Below are positions 50,968 to 59,054 of a stretch of DNA of 64,000 nt, piece after piece. This DNA comes from CBFHND01 sp965657085. Its GTDB lineage: Bacteria; Pseudomonadota; Alphaproteobacteria; Rhodobacterales; Rhodobacteraceae. A program made the translations under genes and the position numbers. Numbering within the stretch: position 1 is the first letter of the stretch; every line of letters begins with the position of its first letter. Location of the stretch: assembly GCA_965657085.1 (NCBI GenBank), contig CBFHND010000005.1:124001-188000 (forward strand), written 5' to 3'. Below the pieces are notes generated by a model. It had not been told where the DNA came from and searched no databases. It worked only from the letters and a program-made list of their open reading frames with translations.

Positions 50968-51801
50968 ATGACCCTGATGCTGGATGCCGGACGCACTGAC
51001 GAGACCTTGCTCGAGGTCAACAACATCGAAGTGATCTACAACCACGTGATCCTTGTGCTGAAAGGCGTGAGCCTGAGCGTACCCAAGGGCGGGATCACCG
51101 CGCTGCTGGGTGGCAACGGCGCGGGCAAGACCACGACGCTCAAGGCGATCTCGGGGCTGTTGGCCAGCGAACGCGGCGAAGTGACCAAAGGGTCAATTAC
51201 GTACCGCGGCGAAAGCACCGCCGAAGCCGATCCGGCGGATCTGGTGAAAAAGGGTGTGGTGCAGGTGATGGAAGGCCGTCACTGCTTTGAACACCTCACG
51301 GTCGAGGAAAACCTGCTGACCGGTGCTTATACGCGCACCGATGGCAAGGCCGCGATCGCAGCTGATCTCGAGATGGTCTATGACTATTTCCCACGTCTCA
51401 AGGAACGCCGGAAATCGCAGGCAGGTTACACATCGGGCGGTGAACAGCAGATGACGGCCATTGGCCGGGCGTTGATGTCGCGGCCTGAAACCATCCTTTT
51501 GGACGAACCCAGCATGGGACTCGCGCCGCAGTTGGTCGAGCAGATCTTCGAGATCGTGAAATCAATCAACGAAGAGCAGGGCGTTACGATCCTTCTGGCC
51601 GAACAGAACACCAACGTCGCACTGCGCTTTGCCCACTACGGGTACATTCTGGAAAGTGGCCGCGTGGTGATGGACGGCCCTGCCGCCGAACTGCGTGAGA
51701 ACCCGGACGTCAAGGAATTCTACCTCGGCATGTCGGACGAGGGACGCAAATCCTTCCGTGATGTGCGCAGCTATCGCCGGCGCAAGCGCTGGCTCAGCTG
51801 A
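50968..51801 (+). CDS. Branched-chain-type ABC transporter ATP-binding protein (LivF-like)
   Basis: This 277-residue ATPase has Walker A GGNGAGKTT, signature TSGGEQQM and Walker B ILLDEPSMGLAP. It is somewhat longer than LivF at the C terminus, with a basic tail (RSYRRRKRW). It completes the importer. An ATG at 50977 is an alternative start. Confidence 0.93.
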   Translation: MTLMLDAGRTDETLLEVNNIEVIYNHVILVLKGVSLSVPKGGITALLGGNGAGKTTTLKAISGLLASERGEVTKGSITYRGESTAEADPADLVKKGVVQVMEGRHCFEHLTVEENLLTGAYTRTDGKAAIAADLEMVYDYFPRLKERRKSQAGYTSGGEQQMTAIGRALMSRPETILLDEPSMGLAPQLVEQIFEIVKSINEEQGVTILLAEQNTNVALRFAHYGYILESGRVVMDGPAAELRENPDVKEFYLGMSDEGRKSFRDVRSYRRRKRWLS

Positions 51802-51871
51802 TGGACAAGGTGGGCTGCCGCACGCCTGCCGGGCCGGGCCCCACAACAGATCAAACGCGCGGAGTAGTGCG

Positions 51872-53077
51872 ATGCTGAACAAACCCTATTTCGACGATCT
51901 GGAAACCCGCAGCGCAGACGCCCGCGCCGCTGACCACGCGGCTGCACTCAAGGCGCGTTTGGCGGGTGTGGCCAATGCGCCCGACGATTGGCGTGTCGCT
52001 GCCGCCGAAGTGGACGGGGTCGAAGACCTTCCCAAGTTGCCGGTGCTGCGGAAGTCGGACCTGTCGCATTGGCAAAAGGCGCGGCCACCCTTTGGCGGGA
52101 TTGCCGTGCAAAACGTGGCGCATGTGTTCCAATCTCCCGGCCCGATCTATGAACCCGGTGGCATCAGCCACGACTGGTGGCGCATGGGGCGGTTTCTGCA
52201 CGCGGCTGGCGTGGGCGCGGATGACATTGTGCAGAACTGTTTCGGCTATCACCTGACGCCCGCAGGCATGATCTTTGAATCCGGCGCACGGGCGGTCGGC
52301 GCGACCGTCTTGCCTGCTGGCACCGGGCAGACGGAATTGCAGGTGACGGCCGCGCGCGACATCGGGTGCACCGCTTATGCAGGCACGCCCGATTACCTCA
52401 AGGTGATCCTCGACAAGGCCGAAGAGATGGGCGTGACGCTCAAGTTTTCCAAAGCCTGTGTTGGTGGCGGCGCGCTGTTCCCATCGCTGCGGCAGGAATA
52501 TGCAGATCGCGGCATCGCCTGCCTGCAATCCTACGCCACCGCCGATCTGGGCAACATCGCCTACGAATCCCCCGCGATGGAAGGCATGATCGTGGACGAG
52601 GGCGTAATTGTTGAAATCGTAACCCCCGGCACCGGCGATCCGGTGGCGCCGGGCGACGTGGGCGAAGTCGTTGTTACCTCACTGAACCCCGACTATCCGC
52701 TGATCCGTTTCGCCACGGGTGACATGAGCGCAGTGCTGGAGGGGCAAAGCCCCTGTGGCCGCACCAACATGCGCATCAAGGGATGGATGGGCCGCGCCGA
52801 TCAGACGACCAAGATCAAGGGCATGTTCGTGCGCCCCGAGCAGGTCGCGGCCTTTGTCGCGCGCCATGATGAAGTGACCCGCGCGCGTGTCGTGGCCAGC
52901 CGCGAGGGCGAAATGGACGTGCTGACCGTAAAGGTCGAAAGCGCCAACACCGATTCCGCCGCCTATGCCGACAGTGTGGCCGCGACCATGAAGATGAAGG
53001 GCACGGTCGAGGTTGTCGCCCCCGGAAGCCTGCCCAAGGACGGTTTGGTGATCGAGGACCAGCGCAGCTATGATTGA
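51872..53077 (+). CDS. Phenylacetate-CoA-ligase-like adenylate-forming protein without canonical P-loop
   Basis: This 401-residue protein matches PaaK-type ligases by DIGCTAYAGTPDYLKVIL, the LQSYATADLGNIAYE stretch, RFATGDMSAV and the C-terminal GRADQTTKIKGMFVRPEQV. At the place of the Ser/Thr/Gly-rich ATP loop (SSGTTGKP in PaaK) it has SPGPIYEPGG (residues 88-97). It may activate an aryl or alkyl acid with altered nucleotide handling, or have lost ligation. It follows LivF in the same operon. The start is the ATG at 51872; the open frame upstream is out of register with LivF. Confidence 0.87.
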   Translation: MLNKPYFDDLETRSADARAADHAAALKARLAGVANAPDDWRVAAAEVDGVEDLPKLPVLRKSDLSHWQKARPPFGGIAVQNVAHVFQSPGPIYEPGGISHDWWRMGRFLHAAGVGADDIVQNCFGYHLTPAGMIFESGARAVGATVLPAGTGQTELQVTAARDIGCTAYAGTPDYLKVILDKAEEMGVTLKFSKACVGGGALFPSLRQEYADRGIACLQSYATADLGNIAYESPAMEGMIVDEGVIVEIVTPGTGDPVAPGDVGEVVVTSLNPDYPLIRFATGDMSAVLEGQSPCGRTNMRIKGWMGRADQTTKIKGMFVRPEQVAAFVARHDEVTRARVVASREGEMDVLTVKVESANTDSAAYADSVAATMKMKGTVEVVAPGSLPKDGLVIEDQRSYD

Positions 53078-53711
53078 GGCGCTGACGGTCCTTGCCGGGG
53101 TGTTCCTTGCGCAAGTATCGCCCGGGCCCAACATGGTCGCCGTGGCCAGTGCGGCCTTTGGCAGCGGGCGCAAGGCCAGCATGCTGACTGCCATGGGCAT
53201 CGCCACAGGCGTCTTTGTCTGGAGCATCCTGTTTCTGTTCGGGATCGGCGCTGTGCTGGCGGCTTATCCTGTCCTACTGACCGCGATGAAGCTGATCGGC
53301 GGCAGTTACCTTGTCTATCTTGGCGTGCGGTCCGGCCTGTCGGCCTTGCGCCCGCGCGGTGCGCAGGGGGCGATTGAAGGCACGGACATGCGTGGCCGGC
53401 GCGCTTATGGGCGCGGGCTGATGGTGGTGATGACCAACCCCAAGGCGATGATGATGTGGGTTGCAGTGTCGATGTATCTGGCCGCATCCGGATTTGGCAC
53501 ATGGCAGTTTCTGGCGATGGGCTGTGCCGTGGCACTGTCGGCGTTTGCTGTCTATGGCACTTACGCAATGCTGTTTTCGACCGGGGTGGCCGTGCGCGGT
53601 TATCGACGTGTGTTTCGTTTGGTTGATGGTGCGTTCGGGGCGGTGTTTGCGGCCCTCGGCGGACGGCTCATCATGGATGCGCTGCGCACAATCCGCGCGG
53701 GTGCGACCTGA
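53070..53711 (+). CDS. LysE/RhtB-family translocator
   Basis: This 213-residue membrane protein has five or six hydrophobic segments and the LysE family signature AQVSPGPNMVAVAS near the N terminus, followed by GIATGVFVWSILFLFG. It overlaps the upstream ligase-like gene by 8 bp, so it is co-translated. Such proteins export amino acids or related compounds; in this operon it could relieve accumulation of the imported compound. Confidence 0.9.
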   Translation: MIEALTVLAGVFLAQVSPGPNMVAVASAAFGSGRKASMLTAMGIATGVFVWSILFLFGIGAVLAAYPVLLTAMKLIGGSYLVYLGVRSGLSALRPRGAQGAIEGTDMRGRRAYGRGLMVVMTNPKAMMMWVAVSMYLAASGFGTWQFLAMGCAVALSAFAVYGTYAMLFSTGVAVRGYRRVFRLVDGAFGAVFAALGGRLIMDALRTIRAGAT

Positions 53712-53750
53712 TCATCTGGCAATTCTGACAAAAATGGTCGAAATAGGGGC

Positions 53751-55418
53751 ATGACCGTTCACGCCATGCCTCTTTCCGGGATCAAGACGCGCGCACGCCG
53801 TGTACCACGTGTGCTGAGCGTTGCGGCCTTGACCGTTGCGGCGGTGTGCCTGCTGCCGATGCTGGCCGTGGCGCTGGCGGCGCTGGGGGGCGGCTTTGAT
53901 ACGGTGTCTCATTTGGCGCAAACGGTTCTGCCGCGCTATGCCGCGAACACCGGTGCGCTGGTTTTGCTGGTGTCTTTGGGCACCTTCCTTGTGGGGGTGG
54001 GGGCCGCGTGGCTGGTCACGATGACCCGCTTCCCAGGCGTCAAATTCTTCGAGATCGCGCTGGTGCTGCCGCTGGCCTTTCCCGCCTATGTGCTGGCCTA
54101 TGCCTACACTCATGTGCTGGACCATCCGGGCGTCGTGCAATCGACCTTGCGCAGCGTGATGGGATGGGGACCGCGCGACTATTGGTTTCCCGAAATCCGC
54201 AGCCTCGGCGGTGCGGCCCTGATGCTGGTGCTGGTGCTTTATCCTTATGTGTACCTACTGGCACGCGCCTCGTTTCTGCAGCAGTCGGGCACGACTTTCC
54301 TTGCCGCGCGCGCCTTGGGAAGCAGCGCATGGGCCGCCTTTTTCAAGGTGAGCTTGCCGCTGGCCCGGCCTGCCATCGCCGCAGGCGTGTTGCTGGCCGT
54401 GATGGAGACGATCGCGGATTTCGGAACAGTCGCCTATTTCGGAGTGCCGACATTTGCAACGGGCATCTACACCAGCTGGTTTTCCATGGGCGACAGGGTC
54501 GGGGCGGCACAGTTGGCCCTGTGCCTTCTGGGCTTTGCGCTATTGCTGGCCATGCTTGAGCGCGCGCAGCGGGGCGAGGCAAAATACCATGATCCGGCGC
54601 GGGGTGGGCGCAATGCAAACCCGCCCGCGGAATTGCAGGGCCTGTGGTCCGGGCTGGCGATGATTCTCTGTGGCGTGCCGGTGATACTGGGCGCGCTGTT
54701 GCCCATTGTCGTGTTGCTGAGCATGGGCCTGAGTTCCGAGCAGGATTTGCTGAGCCCTCGTTACCTTGGCTTCCTGCGCAATTCGTTGACACTTGCCGGG
54801 ATTGCAGCGGCGTTGACACTGGCGGCGGCGGTTGCCGTGGGGTTTCATCTGCGGATGCGGCCGGGGCGCATGGCGCGCGGCGCGGCCTATGTCTCGCGTC
54901 TGGGATACGCGGTGCCGGGCGGGGTGATCGCCGTGGGTCTGTTGGTGCCGTTTGCGGCCTTTGACAACGCACTGGACGCGTGGATGCGCGCACAATTCGA
55001 CATCTCGACCGGGCTGCTGATCACCGGGTCGATCTGGTTGCTGATCGTGGCCTACATGGTGCGGTTTCTCGCGGCTGCCTTGGGCGCCTACGAGGGTGGG
55101 CAGGCCTTGGTGCATGCCAACATGGATGCGGCCAGCCGGTCACTGGGGCAGGGACCCATGGGCACATTGCGAAGGGTGCACCTGCCGATCCTGACGCCCA
55201 GCCTTTTGACGGCGGCACTGATCGTCTTTGTGGATGTGATGAAAGAGCTTCCCGCGACGTTGATCATGCGCCCGTTCAACTACGACACTCTGGCGGTGCA
55301 GGCCTACCGCCTGGCCAGTGACGAGCGGTTGGATGGTGCGGCAGTGCCCAGCCTTGTGATCGTCGCGGTTGGTCTGTTGCCGGTGATCCTGATCTGTCGT
55401 CAGGTCGGGCGCAGGTAA
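53751..55418 (+). CDS. Ferric-iron-type ABC transporter permease (FbpB-like, two-domain)
   Basis: This 555-residue protein is a double permease of about 12 membrane segments; each half carries an EAA-type loop (ARALGSSAWAAFFKVSLPLARPAIAAG, here abbreviated, in the first half and ASRSLGQGPMGTLRRVHLPIL in the second). The fused architecture is that of FbpB/SfuB. The companion binding protein and ATPase are not adjacent, so it is encoded apart from its partners. The stop lies inside a perfect palindrome. Confidence 0.9.
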   Translation: MTVHAMPLSGIKTRARRVPRVLSVAALTVAAVCLLPMLAVALAALGGGFDTVSHLAQTVLPRYAANTGALVLLVSLGTFLVGVGAAWLVTMTRFPGVKFFEIALVLPLAFPAYVLAYAYTHVLDHPGVVQSTLRSVMGWGPRDYWFPEIRSLGGAALMLVLVLYPYVYLLARASFLQQSGTTFLAARALGSSAWAAFFKVSLPLARPAIAAGVLLAVMETIADFGTVAYFGVPTFATGIYTSWFSMGDRVGAAQLALCLLGFALLLAMLERAQRGEAKYHDPARGGRNANPPAELQGLWSGLAMILCGVPVILGALLPIVVLLSMGLSSEQDLLSPRYLGFLRNSLTLAGIAAALTLAAAVAVGFHLRMRPGRMARGAAYVSRLGYAVPGGVIAVGLLVPFAAFDNALDAWMRAQFDISTGLLITGSIWLLIVAYMVRFLAAALGAYEGGQALVHANMDAASRSLGQGPMGTLRRVHLPILTPSLLTAALIVFVDVMKELPATLIMRPFNYDTLAVQAYRLASDERLDGAAVPSLVIVAVGLLPVILICRQVGRR

Positions 55419-55440
55419 GGTGCGGTATACCGCACCTTAC
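55415..55440. repeat. Perfect 26-bp palindrome between convergent genes
   Basis: The 13-bp half GTAAGGTGCGGTA is followed at once by its exact complement. It overlaps the permease stop and ends 3 bp before the stop of the opposing gene. As RNA from either strand it would give an 11-bp stem with a TATA loop, so a bidirectional 3'-end hairpin is likely. No T-run follows. Confidence 0.85.
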
Positions 55441-55443
55441 GTT

Positions 55444-55947
55444 TCAGGATAGGCAGCCGTCGAGCTTGAGTGTCGCGTTGCCGGAGGCGTCGAAGACGGC
55501 GCTCTCTGTTTGCTCGGCGTGCACCACGCGGAGCGTCGCCCCTGCCATCTCGGACCCGTTAACGGTAATCTGGCGGGTGCTTGTGGTGTCGTCCACGTCG
55601 ATGGTGAACGCGAGGCTGGCCCCCGCCATCATCGGGCCGATGTCCAAGGCGATCTGGGTGTCGCCATCCCTGATCTGGGGAACAGTGCGCAACTGGTCGG
55701 CACCCGACACAAGTTCGAAAGGCTGAAATACCTTGACCCCTTGTCCCGATGCCGTGGTGTCAAAAATCAATCCAGCGGGGGCCGTCCCGACGTCAATCGT
55801 GACCAGCGCCGTGTCGAGCGCGCAGGTGCCGGTATATTCCAGTACAAAGCGATCTTTTGGAGCGCCGTCGCGGAAGCTGACCGTGAGATCGGCAAGAACG
55901 GGTGAAGCGCAAAGCGCAAGTGCAACGCAGGAAGTCAGGAGTTTCAT
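55444..55947 (-). CDS. Small exported protein of unknown function
   Basis: This 167-residue protein has a signal peptide (MKLLTSCVALALCASPVLA). The mature part is predicted to be beta-rich, with SFRDGAPKDRFVLEYTGTC close to the N terminus and a Cys near the C terminus (DGCLS), so a disulfide is possible. Similar proteins in Rhodobacterales have been labelled 'aggregation factor core', a name without evident support. The AUG is 2 nt downstream of an 11-bp inverted repeat that would sequester the ribosome binding site. Confidence 0.82.
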   Translation of the reverse strand: MKLLTSCVALALCASPVLADLTVSFRDGAPKDRFVLEYTGTCALDTALVTIDVGTAPAGLIFDTTASGQGVKVFQPFELVSGADQLRTVPQIRDGDTQIALDIGPMMAGASLAFTIDVDDTTSTRQITVNGSEMAGATLRVVHAEQTESAVFDASGNATLKLDGCLS

Positions 55948-55949
55948 GT

Positions 55950-55995
55950 GGCCGGGCCCTGTTGTTTGAGATGGGCGACCATTTAGGGCCCGGCC
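55950..55995 (-). repeat. 11-bp perfect inverted repeat next to a start codon
   Basis: Arms GGCCGGGCCCT and AGGGCCCGGCC enclose 24 nt. On the minus strand it begins 9 nt after the stop of the yghU gene and ends 2 nt before the AUG of the small exported protein. It includes the only possible Shine-Dalgarno (AGGG). It could act as a terminator-like barrier, as a translation lock, or as both. Confidence 0.75.
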
Positions 55996-56004
55996 AGTGA
56001 AAGG

Positions 56005-56874
56005 CTAGGCGTCGTCGCCGATCTTGTCCCATGTCTGGGTGTCGAAGTCAGACGCATCATGGCGTTCGCGCAGTTGCTCGGCCGGGTTGCCGAAGGCGCG
56101 GTTGACCATACGACCCCGTTTCACCGCCGGGCGCGCGTCGATCTTCTCGGCCCAGGCTTTGACGTGTGTGTAGCTGTCCACGTCGAGGAATTTGGCCGCG
56201 TCATAGAGGCGCCCCAGAACAAGCTGTCCATACCAGGGCCAGATCGCCATATCTGCGATTGTATAGTCATCACCCGCGATGAAGGGATGTTCGGCCAATT
56301 GCCGTTCGAGCACGTCAAGCTGACGCTTGGTTTCCATGGCAAAGCGGTTGATCGGGTATTCCCACTTTTCCGGCGCATAGGCATAGAAATGGCCAAAGCC
56401 ACCGCCCAGATAGGGCGCGCTGCCCATCTGCCACATGACCCAGTTCATCACTTCGGCGCGGGCCGGGCCCGACGCAGGCAGGAATTCACCGAACTTTTCG
56501 GCCAGATAAAACAGGATCGAGGCGGATTCGAACAGGCGCACAGGCTTGTCCCCTGACCGGTCCATCATCGCAGGGATCTTGGAGTTGGGGTTGATCTCGA
56601 CAAAGCCCGATCCGAATTGATCACCTTCCCCGATGTTGACCAGATAGGCATCGTACTCTGCACCTTCATGGCCGAGGGCCAACAGCTCTTCGAGCATGAC
56701 GGTGACCTTGACACCGTTGGGGATCGCGAGGCTGTGCAGCTGCAAGGGGTGCTTGCCCACCGGCAGTTCCTTGTCGTGGGTGGGTCCCGCAATCGGGCGG
56801 TTGATGTTGGCGAATCTGCCGCCGCTCTCGCTGTCCCAGGTCCAGACCTCTGGGGGCGTATAGGTGTCAGTCAT
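56005..56874 (-). CDS. yghU: Glutathione-dependent disulfide-bond oxidoreductase YghU
   Basis: This 289-residue GST-superfamily protein starts at 56874 (MTDTYTPPEVWTWD). Characteristic features are NRPIAGPTHDKELPVGKHPLQLHSLATPNG-like sequence (here cited as PTHDKELPVGKHPLQL), INPNSKIPAMMD, and FESASILFYLAEKFGEF. YghU enzymes bind two glutathiones and reduce disulfide compounds or peroxides. The upstream extension of the open frame is not conserved and is omitted. Confidence 0.93.
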   Translation of the reverse strand: MTDTYTPPEVWTWDSESGGRFANINRPIAGPTHDKELPVGKHPLQLHSLAIPNGVKVTVMLEELLALGHEGAEYDAYLVNIGEGDQFGSGFVEINPNSKIPAMMDRSGDKPVRLFESASILFYLAEKFGEFLPASGPARAEVMNWVMWQMGSAPYLGGGFGHFYAYAPEKWEYPINRFAMETKRQLDVLERQLAEHPFIAGDDYTIADMAIWPWYGQLVLGRLYDAAKFLDVDSYTHVKAWAEKIDARPAVKRGRMVNRAFGNPAEQLRERHDASDFDTQTWDKIGDDA

Positions 56875-57003
56875 TGTGTGATGTCTTTCTTGGTGATGTC
56901 CATGGACCAACCTATGGCCCTGCCCGGTGGGTGCAAGGGCCACGCGCGATTTTGCCTATCCTGCCTTGCACGTCCCTTGGGACATGCCCTGTTGCAAAAC
57001 TGC

Positions 57004-57504
57004 TCAGGTAGCAGGGCAGGCAAGAACGGTATTGGGATACTTTTCGTCTTCTATCTCGAAGAATGTCTCGCCGATCTCGGAAAATCCGTGGGCGCGGTAA
57101 AACGCGCGTGCGCCGGTGTTCTCGGCGTTGGTGGTCAACCAGACCGGCCCGGGAAGGGCCGTCTGCAAGAGAGCGGACCCCAAGCCTTTGCCATGGTGGC
57201 GCGGTTGAACATAGAGGTGGAGGATCTCGGTATCAGAGCATCCGGCGACGGGGCCGGGTGCGTTCTGAGACACCTGGATAAAGCCGATGAGGCCCTGAAA
57301 CCCATCTGGTGCAGTTGCGACAAGAAGGTTTTGGTCAGGGGATTCAATGGCTGCGGTGAACTTGGCGGGCGTGTAGTGTGACAGGGCGAAATCCGCAAAG
57401 AAGGTGGTAATGCCGGAGCGCAGGTATGTGCCCATCCAAACCTCGATCGACAGCGCCGCCAAGGCGGACGCATCCGAGGCCTGTGCCGGACGCAAGTTGA
57501 TCAT
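57004..57504 (-). CDS. GNAT family N-acetyltransferase
   Basis: This 166-residue protein has the GNAT acetyl-CoA motif LYVQPRHHGKGLGSALLQT and the downstream NTGARAFYRAHGFSEIGE. The start overlaps the stop of the DMT transporter (ATGA), so the two are one operon. The acetylated substrate is unknown. Confidence 0.92.
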   Translation of the reverse strand: MINLRPAQASDASALAALSIEVWMGTYLRSGITTFFADFALSHYTPAKFTAAIESPDQNLLVATAPDGFQGLIGFIQVSQNAPGPVAGCSDTEILHLYVQPRHHGKGLGSALLQTALPGPVWLTTNAENTGARAFYRAHGFSEIGETFFEIEDEKYPNTVLACPAT

Positions 57505-58469
57505 TTGGGTTCCTCTCTACGGCGGCGCAGGATGTGACCGACCCGCAAGGCTGCGGCATTGCCGATCCGCGTGCGTGTCTTGGAGACCGGCGTGTTGGTC
57601 GAAGCGCCTGTTGTCTCACGCTTGAGAATATAAAGACCGGACGCGGCGATTATGGCCGTGCCAAGGTAGGTGGTCAGTTCCGGGTATTCGTCGAAAAGGA
57701 AGATGCCGAACAGAGTGGCCCAGATGATCTGGGAGTACTGCATCGGGGCCACGATGATCGCATCCGCACGGGTGTAGGCCGCAACCAGCAGGCCCATGGC
57801 GGACAGCACCAGCACCGCGTCGACCATCAGCAGGCCCAGATCGGCCAGCGGCACCGGCACATAGACAAAGGGCATCATGCAGGCGGTCAGGATCAGGTTT
57901 GTCATGATCGGGTAGAGGATCATCACCACCCCGCGTTCCTCGCGCCCGATCTTGCGCACCACGATGGACACAAGCGCACCGGCAAAGGCCGCGACAAGGG
58001 CTGCGATATGGCCGCCGGTCAGCGGCTCGGCGCCCGGTTGCAGAACAACAAGCACACCGACAAGGCCGACGACCACAGCCAGACCCCGGCGCAGTCGTAC
58101 GGTTTCGCCAAGGATCGGGATGGCCAGCACTGTGATCAGAAGAGGGGCTGCGAAGATGAAGGAATAGACCTGCGCCAACGGGAGTTCCCCCAAGGCATAG
58201 AAGACGCACAACCCCGAGCCGACGCTGGCGAGACTGCGCAAGGCCAGCCACCATGGATGACGCGGGCGCAGGGTGTCGGGTTGCGGGTCGCGGATCAGCA
58301 CCAGCGTGAGCACCGGAAAGCTGAAGAGGGAAGTGAAGAACACGATCTGGAACGGCGTGTAGCTGCCCGAAAGCGATTTGATGATCACGTCATGCAGTGA
58401 AAACACGGCAAAGGCCAAAAGGCCAAAAAACGCACCCCGGGTCGATGTCGAGAATGAGGGGCTGCGCAT
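57501..58469 (-). CDS. DMT-family (EamA) transporter
   Basis: I choose the ATG at 58469 (322 residues, MRSPSFSTSTRG), which has AGGA 8 bp upstream; two ATGs further up add non-conserved sequence. There are ten hydrophobic segments in two EamA repeats (FSLHDVIIKSLSG; LASVGSGLCVFYALGELPLAQ). The family exports metabolites or amino acids. The second repeat includes QYSQIIWATLFGIFLFDEYP, as expected. Confidence 0.92.
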   Translation of the reverse strand: MRSPSFSTSTRGAFFGLLAFAVFSLHDVIIKSLSGSYTPFQIVFFTSLFSFPVLTLVLIRDPQPDTLRPRHPWWLALRSLASVGSGLCVFYALGELPLAQVYSFIFAAPLLITVLAIPILGETVRLRRGLAVVVGLVGVLVVLQPGAEPLTGGHIAALVAAFAGALVSIVVRKIGREERGVVMILYPIMTNLILTACMMPFVYVPVPLADLGLLMVDAVLVLSAMGLLVAAYTRADAIIVAPMQYSQIIWATLFGIFLFDEYPELTTYLGTAIIAASGLYILKRETTGASTNTPVSKTRTRIGNAAALRVGHILRRRREEPK

Positions 58470-58575
58470 GGCCGGATCCTGCGATGGTGGCAATGGTACA
58501 GCCATACAAGCAAGAGACGCAGGGGTGAAGGCATGGTTTGTCAGGCGCCGACCTGGGAGGCAGATGCCGGAATGC

Positions 58576-58598
58576 AAAAAGCCGCCCCGAGGGGCGGC
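58576..58598 (-). terminator. Intrinsic terminator of rpmJ
   Basis: On the minus strand GCCGCCCC-TC-GGGGCGGC is followed by TTTTTGC, 26 bp downstream of the rpmJ stop. Confidence 0.9.
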
Positions 58599-58623
58599 CT
58601 TTCGTAAGCGGTGAGCCTGCGGT

Positions 58624-58749
58624 TCAGCCTTGGCGGGCTTTGAACCGGCGCTGCGTTTTGTTGATCACGTAAACGCGGCCCTTGCGACGCACAACGCGGC
58701 AATCACGGTGCCGGTTTTTCAGCGAACGGAGCGAGTTGCGTACCTTCAT
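58624..58749 (-). CDS. rpmJ: 50S ribosomal protein L36
   Basis: This 41-residue protein (MKVRNSLRSLKNRHRDCRVV... ending RFKARQG) is a highly basic L36. The chain has the alphaproteobacterial length and keeps one Cys and two His of the former zinc site, so zinc binding is doubtful. It stands alone with its own terminator and is not in the spc operon, as is common in this group. Translation starts at the ATG at 58749, preceded by GAGGAAG. Confidence 0.95.
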   Translation of the reverse strand: MKVRNSLRSLKNRHRDCRVVRRKGRVYVINKTQRRFKARQG

Positions 58750-58831
58750 GGCGCTTCTTCCTCATGTTTCATGGCGCGAAGCAGCGCCGGGGTTGCGGGT
58801 GTCCGGATCGAAATCCGAACAGTGAATTGAG

Positions 58832-58906
58832 TGGTGGGCGATACAAGGATCGAACTTGTGACCCCTTCGATGTCAACGAAGTGCTCTACCGCTGAGCTAA
58901 TCGCCC
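58832..58906 (-). tRNA. tRNA-Val (anticodon GAC)
   Basis: The minus strand shows a full cloverleaf: acceptor GGGCGAT/ATCGCCC, D-arm TAGCTCAGCGGTAGAGCA, anticodon stem CTTCG/CGAAG with loop TTGACAT, and T-arm with GTTCGATCC. The CCA end is encoded (58834-58832). It decodes GUC/GUU valine codons. Confidence 0.97.
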
Positions 58907-59054
58907 ACTCTGGCCGCCTTGAAACCCGTTGCCCCACGAAAAAAGGGGCGCGAGATTCCGCGCCGGTAGGGGGCGTATAAAAGGAGTCGGAGGCAGGATC
59001 AAGGGCTTTTGGCTTTGCCTTTTGTTGCGCTATGTTGGTGCGAAAGGAGTGGCC

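Noticed and set aside
53712..53750. Possible iron-responsive (Irr/RirA-type) box before the ferric-type permease
   Set aside because: I looked for a dyad, but the A-rich sequence has no convincing symmetry or match to these consensus sites.
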